Assembly (NCBI GenBank): GCA_947095585.1
Contig: OX352762.1
Location: forward strand, 97,810,249 to 97,874,248
Origin: Nephrocerus scutellatus
Lineage: Eukaryota > Arthropoda > Insecta > Diptera > Pipunculidae
Reading direction: 5' to 3'
DNA: 64,000 nt
Under the pieces are notes generated by a model. That model had not been told where the DNA came from. It searched no databases and worked only from the letters and a program-made list of their open reading frames with translations. Below are positions 57,201 through 64,000 of the stretch, one piece after another (position 1 is the first letter of the stretch; every line of letters starts with the position of its first letter). The translations under genes and the position numbers were made by a program.

Positions 57201-58279
57201 GTAACGGCGAGTACAGCAGCAACCGTAATAACAACAACCACGACGACGACGACGACAACCGCCCAAACCCAATTAATGCCCGACATAATCAACGAAGTTG
57301 AACTACGTCGTTGTCAACATTTTATGCTAGAAAATGAGGTGAGTTCGATAACATTTTATGTAATTAAAAAAGATAATGGAACTTCATCTGCAGCAAATGA
57401 AACAATTTGAAAATGTGACTGCCGTACCTTATATGTATGTTAGGGAAATTCCAAATAAACCACCACCACCGTATGTACCTCCAGCGCACGGCAGTCCGAT
57501 GACAACGATATTTCCCTCAGAGGAACGAATCAAGGATATCACCTTTCGAAGAACACAAGAGTTGTATTGTGAAATGTTAAAGACTGGTGAGTGGTTAAGC
57601 TGATAAGCTCTTCTTAGATTAGTGGTTCTTTAAACTATCAAAAAAAAATTAAATTTTAAATTATTACCTTTCCTATTCGTCCTGATCTCCACCAGATTTA
57701 CTCGATGAAATAGGCCAGAAAATTCCCTCGGTTATGGATGAGAAAATCACAAACATCTTTGAACGGATCATTTTAGACATTTGTCGTGAATATCTTAGCG
57801 AGCGCAGCGAAATACTAACAAAATCCGATCCCACGAATTTTCACAGCCTTTTAGCATTCTTTAATCCACCCAATCGCCTGCGATGCATACAAGAATTCGT
57901 CTACAAAGAAGTGCGCCGATGCCTGGCCATGGATAAGAATCAACCAAAACGTACTCAAGTCTATTCCGTGTACGGATCACGAGCGAAACGTGATCACATT
58001 GGAAAAATAATTATCCAGGAGATGTACGAGGAAGACGACAAATGGTGTAATTTTCATCTGGAACAGACGGAGGTTCTCGATTTAATTACCGATGAAATGA
58101 TAGTCAATGCTATAAGGGATATTGCCACCGACGTGATTTTGGAACAGGGCGGTTCCGTTGAAGAGGCAAAGGAAAAACTTGAAGAAAACAAGGAGGACTC
58201 TGCTTGTTTTTCAGTTCAAAATGCTGAATGCACCGATAAACCACACCCTGAAAAGGCAGCCTGCTCATTTACTGAGTAA
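42077..58279 (+). CDS. CEP350-like centrosomal protein, six exons
   Basis: Exons 42077-42293, 45350-48738, 48813-49039, 54545-57338, 57394-57586 and 57696-58279 join in frame (phases 1, 0, 2, 0, 1) into 7404 nt, about 2467 residues. CEP350 proteins are large centrosome/centriole scaffolds that bind microtubule-associated partners. Supporting sequence: a basic helix with RRYMDEQKIKRQ near residue 195; charged coiled-coil segments at about 1203-1278 (LLRLREKTLLDRTRGQIAWL), 1367-1409 (LEKLLQKREEDLRKRRKHVE) and 1452-1477; the Pro motif REIPNKPPPPYVPP near 2227; and a C-terminal domain (about 2290-2440) with QEMYEEDDKWCNF like the CEP350 end. The first 1200 residues are Ser/Thr/Lys-rich and probably disordered. 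I see no CAP-Gly motif, which vertebrate CEP350 has. A run of about ten Thr is coded by ACA/ACG triplets near 57230-57258. Family identity is by eye, without alignment. Confidence 0.75.
42934..43195 (+). repeat. tRNA-derived SINE (copy 5), in intron 1
   Basis: Diverged head TAGGCGCCGAAGATCAGTGT, box B-like GATTTTCGAATCTCACAC, the common body and a tail GGTCTGTTGTTATTATTAAT. Older than copy 6 by its divergence. Confidence 0.75.
43320..43862 (+). mobile_element. LINE fragment (I/LOA/R1 group), in intron 1
   Basis: On the plus strand: an EDTLRTLLQIHFPGSS stretch, IFSPDKVKWAV (first RT motif), then near 43610-43860 a decayed RGVPSGEALLPLI block and YIAIAYADDLAILVSSK (catalytic YADD) followed by LEWCTRAAKPLFKYLGIIL. 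Frames shift between the pieces. Confidence 0.75.
43865..44290 (+). mobile_element. RTE-like LINE tail, in intron 1
   Basis: VESLQYLGSIVSTE-type start, then MMFMIWRSHAISLNTKLPLF, LFYGCSTWKVTATITKRLQT and VSNEHLHQRTGQE. It is the same family as 1580-3600 but on the opposite strand. Confidence 0.8.
44305..44584 (+). repeat. tRNA-derived SINE (copy 6), full length with 14-bp duplication
   Basis: ATACTGGACCGTGC flanks the element perfectly at 44291-44304 and 44585-44598. Head: GTGGGCACCGTGGCTAAGTG (box A), GGTTCGAAACCCAGTAAC (box B). The body includes CACCTCTCGCAAATGGGTGA and TTAAATTGTAGGTCC, and the end is GGTCTGTCGCGCCGAATATT. The box A/box B spacing and target duplication show an RNA polymerase III retroposon. 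Confidence 0.92.
44599..45349. other. Rest of intron 1
   Basis: About 44625-44990 may be further LINE debris (ISHWGST-like and Cys-containing frames without a clear motif). From 45180 the DNA is AT-rich and ends in the pyrimidine tract and TTCTTCAG acceptor of exon 2. Confidence 0.4.
45350..48738 (+). CDS. CEP350-like exon 2
   Basis: 3389 bp open throughout, from the TTTCTTCAG acceptor to GGAATG before GTATTATC. It codes residues 73-1202: mostly polar and low-complexity with Ser runs (SSSSS, SSSSSS), a basic helical block near 195-250, and TSSPAKAVTSLPAKEISPAK, a short repeat of SPAK-like units near 47805-47865. Without splicing the frame stops 15 bp later at 48751-48753. Confidence 0.85.
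48813..49039 (+). CDS. CEP350-like exon 3 (coiled coil)
   Basis: 227 bp after a 74-bp intron. It reads YEKLILNETTKSDHLTALLR, then LREKTLLDRTRGQIAWLQVQ, KERYKAKGLTVQISTIKKKQ and ends MEKEREEIK plus two bases (AG) before GTACAT. A long amphipathic helix typical of coiled coils. Confidence 0.8.
49567..49725 (+). mobile_element. LINE endonuclease fragment, in intron 3
   Basis: The plus strand reads IPDIVSHNANTLDLFLTSHP, then DHCLVSASFSLWNHS. This matches the endonuclease end of the CR1/L2-like LINE at 59.9-62.5 kb (IPDIANHSANTLDLFLTSR, DHCVVSANFSLINHS). Confidence 0.7.
49755..49905 (-). mobile_element. LINE 3'-end fragment, in intron 3
   Basis: TGGGCGTTAGGAAATTAGGG and GAGGAAAAGATGAGATGTCT are nearly identical to 62648-62700 and resemble the coding end of the LINE at 59880-59960, so it is a minus-strand 3' piece. 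Confidence 0.7.
49985..51240 (-). mobile_element. RTE-like LINE (RT to C-terminus), in intron 3
   Basis: On the minus strand: AKLPKKGDLSNCENWKRITL near 51180, then 50885-50055 with CRVIHNGHLGLPFNIYSGVK, QGCTLSPLLFTIFIDWVMK, the catalytic DLDYADDICILSQ, LLYGFETWKVTESIATRLQ and RRRKWSWIGHTFRKP. A break lies near 50885-51060. The endonuclease is missing. It is a different family from the two copies at the window start. Confidence 0.88.
51436..51830 (-). mobile_element. Helitron helicase (Pif1-like) fragment
   Basis: The minus strand reads VAELINSIYPVV, ILAVLIGVV, DEKRNYITDSSGLPPHRLLL, TVGSPIVLLRNLDSPKLCNG and TRLCVKRCC. The block GLPPH(R/K)LxLKVGxPIxLLRNL with LCNGTRL is the C-terminal helicase signature of Helitrons. 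The rest of the protein is gone. Confidence 0.85.
51880..52170 (-). mobile_element. Helitron-like non-coding DNA, in intron 3
   Basis: Repeated phrases (minus) ATTAGTGTCGATTCTTTAGT and TTTTCGGGGTCGCTG match the G-rich part of the 28.8-29.2 kb element. They lie between family A and the helicase fragment on the same strand. Confidence 0.55.
52245..52870 (-). repeat. Family A tandem array, about 4.5 units
   Basis: ATGTGTATCTCCGAT-type starts at 52351, 52473, 52582, 52695 and 52818, giving periods of about 109-123 bp. The outer unit carries the family A end (AAATTCTCTATATAAACTTC on the plus strand, CGCGTGCCCCCC). It is non-coding. Confidence 0.8.
52871..54544 (+). promoter_or_regulatory. End of intron 3; possible internal promoter region
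   Basis: From about 53380 to 54380 the DNA is GC-richer and free of the transposon words seen elsewhere, with GAGA/CTCTC and CGACTC-rich tracts. At 54169-54176 an initiator-like TCAGTCAT lies in CACAGTTCAGTCATTGC. At 54256 a donor-like AGAG/GTATTA occurs. A transcript starting here could splice to 54545 and begin translation within exon 4. This is inference only. Confidence 0.3.
54545..57338 (+). CDS. CEP350-like exon 4
   Basis: 2794 bp from the TTTTCAG acceptor at 54544 to GAAAATGAG before GTGAGT. The first base completes the Arg codon begun in exon 3 (EEIKR-LLQSTAGET). It holds the coiled coil LEKLLQKREEDLRKRRKHVE with LMEWHQRLDQEEAEVLQLER, the helix ERKLKEIDKSLRELNS, a long acidic Ser/Thr-rich stretch, and a second helix LKTRLIELDVSLRDLHTTF near the end. 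Confidence 0.85.
57394..57586 (+). CDS. CEP350-like exon 5
   Basis: It follows a 55-bp intron (57339-57393; GTGAGT...TTCATCTGCAG). Reads QMKQFENVTAVPYMYVREIP, NKPPPPYVPPAHG and a conserved helix ERIKDITFRRTQELYCEMLK. Ends ACTG before GTGAGT, leaving one base. Confidence 0.75.
57696..58279 (+). CDS. CEP350-like exon 6 (C-terminus)
   Basis: After a 109-bp intron (acceptor CTCCACCAG). Reads DLLDEIGQKIPSVMDEKITN, FNPPNRLRCIQEFVYKEVRR, AKRDHIGKIIIQEMYEEDDK, then WCNFHLEQTEVLDLITDEMI and a helix IRDIATDVI. The pattern KRD+I..II.E..EE..KW and the following helices are like the end of vertebrate CEP350. It finishes with an acidic, low-complexity tail and a TAA stop at 58277. Confidence 0.85.
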
Positions 58280-58284
58280 ATAAA
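58279..58284 (+). terminator. Nearest polyadenylation signal
   Basis: AATAAA overlaps the stop codon. It is probably too close to be the main site. Further signals lie near 58462, 58488, 58681 and 59090, so the 3' UTR may be up to about 0.8 kb. Confidence 0.4.
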
Positions 58285-59880
58285 ATCTTTTTTTTTGTTT
58301 TGTTTTACTTTGTACTCAGCATTAATCGCAAGGTACTTAATAACTTTTAGTATCTCTTTGTATGTATTTAGCTATGGATGAGCGATTGTTAAAGTTGTTT
58401 TTCAACTTTTTAGTTAACGTTTTGTTATTTTTTTTATTATGCGATATAATATTACTTTCGAATAAACAAAACAAACTAATTTTACAATAAATGTGCTGAA
58501 TTATTTAGCAAAGGTGAAAGAAGTCTTCGATCTTGTAGTTGGTACAATTCTTTAATTTTATTCTTAACTACACACATTAATCCTGTTCTCCTGTTTACAT
58601 GCGCGCCAATATTTTTTAGACATTTTGAATGTTCTTCACAGAATTTTTAACCGTTCTTTTGATTGTACCAGTATTATTTGAATAAACCAGTTTCTGTTTC
58701 GACTTGTACATGTACATGATGTCCGTTGTTGGGTTGGGCTTGATAGTATTCCAAAATTATACTGGGTTATGTCATTGGTCGTGGTCAAGCTTCATCTTAT
58801 ACATTCAGTTATTTTATTTTATTTATCTCAATCAACACAACATTGAGACAATATCTTTTCAAATTGTTAAGTACAATGCCGCTCAGTTCTATGTAATTCA
58901 TGTACCCACACAGAGTCGGATGGAGTTGCAATTGTAGCTGCTATTCTGGTGTATGTTGATATATACATGTTATTAGTGTTGTACTCTCTCGCAATAGGCA
59001 TAAGAAAAAGTAAAGTCGCGTAAATAAGACGTGAAAAGGAAGTCACAATTAAAATGTATAATTTTCGAATATAAACCTTCTTAATTTTTAATAAAGAATA
59101 AACAATTTACATATATAAAGTGCTTTAATTTTAATTTGTAAAACATTAGCTTACATTCATTAATTAAGTTTAAAATATTGTAATAGAATGAATAACAATG
59201 AAATAATAACAATAACGTAGTATATTCGATCCTCTAGGTCCTTTTACACGACCTAGAGGCCTGAAATAACGTTATTTCAAGGATAGTGTTTTTTCTATAC
59301 CCGTTTAATTTTATTTGGGCTATATTGATAAAATAGAGCAGTTAATGTTCGATTAAATACCCAAACCTGCTCATTTTAACCTGTCACTGAGAGAAAACGG
59401 TTAAGTTGCTCATAGTTAATTACAACCTGATTAAGGCTTAAGTGGTTATAGTCGCGATAGATCAATAAATGCATGTTTCGATGTTGGTAGCCAAAATTGC
59501 CCGGTAAATTTAAGCGATGCAGTGTCATTTACTGCAAAGAAATCTATCTTGGAGTAACTTTGCAAATGAACGTAAGAATGAGAAGGTTCGAGGTTATTGA
59601 TTATATTAAAAGCAAACCTGTCTAAAAAGAAAGTAGTCTATTAAAAGGTTTATATTGAAGCCGCCTATAATAAATATTTAATTGTAACGCAGTGCTAGGT
59701 TAGCGAGAATAGCATCTAACTTATCTAGATTACCCCTTGATATATAAAAAACACCCATTTTCAGGAATAAGAATTTCACTGCAACGAGCTATCTTTTTTC
59801 TTTTTGACATAATTCTTTTTTTTTATGATTTGCGCACGCAAAAAGGGGTTCGCACCCTTATTATGTTCGGCAATATGCTG
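58285..59880. other. 3' UTR and intergenic DNA, no further gene
   Basis: AT-rich sequence without a recognised coding family. At 59236-59275 a palindromic CTCTAGGTCC...GACCTAGAG and the perfect 16-bp palindrome GAAATAACGTTATTTC are remnants of the 136-bp repeat family. Confidence 0.45.
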
Positions 59881-59884
59881 GGCA

Positions 59885-62470
59885 CAGCGTGGGTGTTAAG
59901 GAAGGGGAGGAAAAAAGAGGATATGTCTATGAGCTTGTGTCTTGAATGTATGTGGATCATAGTGATGTGAAAAGACAGAGCTTGGCAGAGCATTCCACGT
60001 ACGTGTTGTACGGCTGAAGAACGAATCCCTGAACTTAACTATACGTCCGAAGATTGGCTTAAGGGAAAACTGATGTGCATTTAGAGGGCCACGAGTATTG
60101 CGGTTGAATTCAAGGAGAGGTGGCATGCAACTGGCTATTTGTCTTGAGCACCGCTGGTGGAAGAAGCGATAAAACAGAGACAAGCAGGAGACGTTCCTGC
60201 GGTGATCAAGCGAATCTATTGATATCGCAATGTTTTCGTCACCGGAAAGTTTTATCGCACGGTTTTGTATTCTATTTAGTTGATGCAAGGTGGTTTAAGG
60301 CGCACCAGAATAATATTTAACAATTGTGCTCAAGTTTAGGGCGAATAAGAGCCTTGTAGATAGTAGCCAGATCAGAGGGAGTGAAACATTTCTTGCACCG
60401 GGTTAGATAACCTAACCATTTCGCAGCATTTTTGGCGACGGTAAATATGTGGTCATTCCAATGAAGCTTGTCGTTAACGCACATACCGAATGGCATGGTA
60501 TTTGGGATTCGCTTGGACGACAGGAGACAGCATTGGGTTTTGAAAGCGTTAAATTCTACTCGATTGTTTTCTCCCCATTTTATTATGCTGTCTAGGTCAG
60601 AATTTAACGTGCTTAACATACGAAGTTGTTTGAGTTCCACATGAGATGTGGAGGGACGTTCCACAAACTTATATGAGAAGCTGAGAGTGCTGTCGTCAGC
60701 GAAATAGTGAATTAGATTAGAAGTCACAGATAAGAGATCATTAAATAATCATTGGTTTCAAGATATTTCATGAGCTGCAAATTGATCAGCGTTTCCATGA
60801 CCTTGGAAAGAATGGATGTAAGTGCTATGGGTCGGTACAAAGAACCTTTTTTTGGTATGAGCTGGACAAAAGCTGTTTTCCAACTTCTCGGGACGAGTGC
60901 AGAAGAATAGGATAGATGGAAAAGCTTACGCAATGGTAATGCCAGCTTGGAAGAACACCTCTTCAGAACTAATGGGGAAATACCATCTGGCCCAGCGGAT
61001 TTGTGAATGTTGAGATCGTTTAAAACTCTAGCAACTGCACGAGTACGAATGAAGATCTCTCCCATAGAGTGTTCAATACACGGGGGTGCAGGCGGCATTA
61101 ATGCACAATCTGGAAGCGTGGAGCTAGCTGCAAAATGTGCAGCAAACAGATTGGCTTTGTCTTTAGAGTTGACAACTGGAGTGTCGTTATAAATGAGCGT
61201 TGGAATGGACGACGAGGCTGTATTTTTGATTCTTTTCGCGAATGACCAAAAATGTTTACTACCTTTGGGTAGGCGAACTTGACTCGCCGAAGATGAGCGT
61301 TGCAATCATTTCTGGCTCGTTTAAATTTTTTTCGGTTTTCCTCTGTAGGGTTAGCTTTATAAAACCGAAAGCATACCTCTCCAATGCTAGAAGCCTCTTT
61401 ACAGCTCGAGTCGTACCATCCATCATCCTTTGGTTTGATAGACTTATCCCTGAAGAGGATAAACTTTCTCATACCAACAAGAATGATGTTTATGATTGCA
61501 TCAGCGGCGGCATCCACGTTGCTATCGCGAAACAACAGCGACCAGTTAAATCTCCCAAAGAAGTTGTTAAGGCCGTCGCAATTGGCTTTCTCGTATTCTC
61601 ATACTGTTTTTTTGGGAGTTAGAGAAAAAAACTGTGGTTTATTAACGAGAAATTAGCTGATACAACACAATGGTCAGACGAGGCTATAGCCGATAATACT
61701 TTGACGGAGTAATTATCAGTACGAGAGGTAAGGAACAAGTCAAGGGTATTTGCGGAATGATTTGCAATGTCAGGTATTCTTGTAGGCTCATTTACAAGCT
61801 GATTAAGGTGATTTAACTCACCGAACAACTCAACACACCTTCCTACTGGTGTTGTCTGGCCAGAATGGCGAAGCACCCAGAATTGTGTACATTAAAACCG
61901 CCCGCAATAACGATTTCAGTGTTTATCATCAATTGTGACAATTCTTTCAATGGAATCAACATTGGCTTAATTGAGGCAAAAGTTTGAACGCAACATCACT
62001 ACGGACAAAAATTGCGAACCCGCGTCGTGGGAAAAATAACGGCACTAAGCAATACCTAGGCTGATTTAAATCTGAAGTATCCGAATTCACAAATACTTTA
62101 CTTTCGCTTAGTGCCAGAATTGCTGGACTGTGTATGTTTACATGTCGTTCTCAGCCCACGTATAGTAGCTGTATTTTATTTGAATTCGAATTGGGAATTA
62201 CAACAATTGCACTGTCGAACTCCCTCTTTGGAATTTGAAAACCTGCTGTTTCGCTGGTTTTGACATTCGAATTCTATTATATATTATAATTAGGCATAGA
62301 AAGCATATTCGTTGAGGGATATGGTTTAAGCCAGGATTCAGAGACGCCAATAATATCCAGGTAGTCACCAGCAAAACTTTGAGCAATAAAGTGTTCAATA
62401 TTGAAGGATTGACTTCTACATGATTCAAGTGAAGTTTTCAAAACAGAATTGTCGCTTGACAAAATTATAC
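59885..62470 (-). mobile_element. CR1/L2-like LINE with endonuclease, RT and tail
   Basis: On the minus strand, from 5' to 3': endonuclease start near 62462-62277 (DYLDIIGVSESWLKPY); endonuclease end at 61876-61619 (NTLDLFLTSR, SSDHCVVSANFSL); linker at 61535-61098; RT start at 61305-60724 (NIHKSAGPDGISPLVLKRCS, WKTAFVQLIPKKGS, YRPIALTSILSKVMETLINL); RT core and thumb at 60727-60317 (HYFADDSTLSFSY, FGMCVNDKLHWNDHIFTVAK, YKALIRPKLEH); tail at 60288-59896 (LNRIQNRAIKL, FRDSFFSRTTRTWNALPSSV). The parts are in order, with at least five frame breaks and a deletion between RT motifs. The tail points to the CR1/L2 group. Confidence 0.88.
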
Positions 62471-62639
62471 TCAGTTGATATACTATAGATATATAGTATT
62501 CAACTGATATAGTCTTAAGACTGTCTCTGTTTTAGACTATAAATGCGTCAATCGTAATTTTAACTTTTATATGAAATTGTATTTTCAAAGTTTTAGAAGT
62601 AGTATAGAAAGTTATAGAAGTACTGCTAAAGTCTATATT

Positions 62640-62940
62640 TTATAATGCTTTGCACAGCTTGGGCGTTAGGAAATTATGGAGAGGAAAAGATGAGATGTCT
62701 ATGCACGCGTGTCTTAAACGACTGCAGATCATACAAATGCGGAAACACAGAATCAGACAATTCATTCTACATAACTATCGTGCGGCTAAAGAAGGAATCT
62801 CCGAATTAGTAAGTACGTTGGAAGATAGGCTTAATGGTGGACAGGCAGGAAACATTCCAACGATGTTCAAGCGATTCGATTGTTTTCGCGATATGTACGT
62901 CACCAATTAGTTTTAACGCGCGGTTCTGAACTCTGCAGAA
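62640..62940 (-). mobile_element. 3' fragment of a CR1/L2-like LINE
   Basis: The minus strand, in broken frames, reads the tail region equivalent to 59896-60288 (IKTIESLEHRWN-like, then FFSRTIV and SFKTRVHRHL-like). The DNA is nearly identical to 49755-49905 over about 110 bp. Confidence 0.75.
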
Positions 62941-62981
62941 AAACTTTATCCATACCACCTGTGAAAGAACTGATTTTCAGT

Positions 62982-63216
62982 TGCTGCGTTGTTTTGGCTA
63001 ATCCAGCTTGGCTTACAACAACAATCGCATAAGCATAAAGCCGAATATAAATCCAAAAAGTTTTTGGGTTTATAACTAAAGCCATTTTTTAGTTATAGCG
63101 CTCAATGTAAAGCGGTGTTTTGTTTAACACACATAACAATTAAAAGACATCGAAAATTTAAAGCCAAAAGCTGTTGCTTTGTAAAGCTAAGCCGGCTTTG
63201 CCATAGCAACGCAGCA
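62982..63216. mobile_element. TGCTGCGTTGC MITE (copy 3)
   Basis: 235 bp, ends TGCTGCGTTGTTTTGGCTAA and its inverse, flanked by AGT on both sides (62979-62981 and 63217-63219). It interrupts or abuts the LINE 3' fragment. Confidence 0.88.
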
Positions 63217-63219
63217 AGT

Positions 63220-64000
63220 ATATACCTATACGGAGATTAAAATTGATCAATTAATCATAAACATTTTTGGTTTTTTTTTTCGTTAAAAATCTGAGGCCGA
63301 TTGATTTTTTGGTTGTCAAGTTGTTCGTTTTCTCTATAAAAAAAAACCAATCTACGGTAGATTGAAATTCCTTTTAACATATCTGTATATTTTGTGCGAT
63401 TAACCCCTCTGTTAACCTGCTGTTTGGCTGGTTTTGGCTGGTTTTGACATTCGAATTCCTTATTCGGATTCCAAATAAAATACGTCTAAAATACAGCTAA
63501 TATAAACAGCTAAAAAGTATTCCCATCTGCTAATCATGGGAATATATCTCGCGAGACATATGCTATATTGCTTTCAACAAAATGAGTTAGGTATTTTTTG
63601 TGGTTAACGGCTGATTAAAGCAACAGCAAAAACTAACCAAATTTTGGTAAATTTTTTGTTTCATTTGTTTGCCAACTTATCCATATATAATTTTATCTGG
63701 TGGTGAAAATTATAAATAAAAATTTGGTTAAATATTCTTAACCAAAATTTTTTTTTTGGTTCACGCTTAACCAATTTCTGGTCTATCCAATGTGTTTGTT
63801 GTTGTAATTTTTTTTTTTTTTTTTGAAAGCAATATAGCAATACATGACTTAAGAAATGTCAACTTAACAGAGAATATTCATCGAACAAAGCCACAATTGT
63901 CTGCCAAATTAAAAATTACTATCATGTCTCATGTCATATTTTGACACAAATACAAAAAATAAATTTCGTGACATAATTTCGTGCGAGACTGCAACTTTTA
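63220..64000. other. No gene; repeat remnants
   Basis: 63290-63390 matches 16905-17000. 63420-63505 is an inverted partial copy of the MITE-like sequence at 31.4 kb (GGCTGGTTTTGACATTCGAA, TATTCGGATTCCAAATAAAA). The rest to the window end is AT-rich with no recognised coding sequence. Confidence 0.5.

Noticed and set aside
57038..57292. Antisense frame with a long Val run
   Set aside because: It is the reverse of the poly-Thr microsatellite in exon 4 of the CEP350-like gene.

Overview
The window is nuclear DNA of an insect, most probably a fly. Evidence: spliced genes with GT-AG introns (one only 55 bp), Drosophila-type initiator sequences (TCAGTT), AT-rich intergenic DNA and a dense load of insect-type transposons. 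These include non-LTR retrotransposons of several clades, DD41D mariner elements of the rosa type (a group first described in a tephritid fruit fly), Helitrons, a PIF/Harbinger relic and tRNA-derived SINEs. A tephritid is a reasonable guess but is an inference. I see no bacterial operon, rRNA gene, CRISPR array or viral gene.

Two host genes can be supported, both on the + strand. (1) A small two-exon gene at 27259-27789 encodes a 141-residue LITAF-domain protein, a zinc-binding, membrane-associated endosomal type. (2) A large six-exon gene at 42077-58279 encodes about 2467 residues and looks like the centrosome-associated protein CEP350 family. Its evidence is charged coiled coils, a Pro-rich PNKPPPPYVPP motif and a family-like C-terminal domain. 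All five splice junctions keep the reading frame. Intron 1 (3.1 kb) and intron 3 (5.5 kb) are filled with transposon debris, and intron 3 also holds a possible internal promoter.

Layout: 1.6-10.3 kb, four degraded LINEs on the minus strand with Helitron ends between them; 12.2-19.8 kb, Helitron-like elements, tandem repeats, SINEs and a recurrent repeat here called family A; 19.86-21.17 kb, an almost intact DD41D mariner with both ends; 21.2-21.8 kb, a Helitron-like element with a 15-bp/90-bp minisatellite; 22.8-25.4 kb, four copies of a hAT-like MITE; 25.8-26.6 kb, a second, internally deleted mariner; 27.2-27.9 kb, the LITAF gene; 28-33.4 kb, duplications and MITEs; 33.5-35.8 kb, a 2.28-kb near-perfect palindrome flanked by TA, with a MITE in one arm and the matching empty site in the other; 36.0-37.1 kb, the Harbinger relic; 38.7-41.6 kb, MITEs; 42.1-58.3 kb, the CEP350-like gene; 59.9-62.9 kb, a CR1/L2-like LINE; 63 kb, another MITE.

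I found no new multi-gene system. The most informative structures are the palindrome with its filled and empty sites, the repeated association of family A with Helitron sequence (including a helicase fragment), the SINE with a perfect 14-bp target duplication, and the CEP350-like gene model with no visible CAP-Gly domain.
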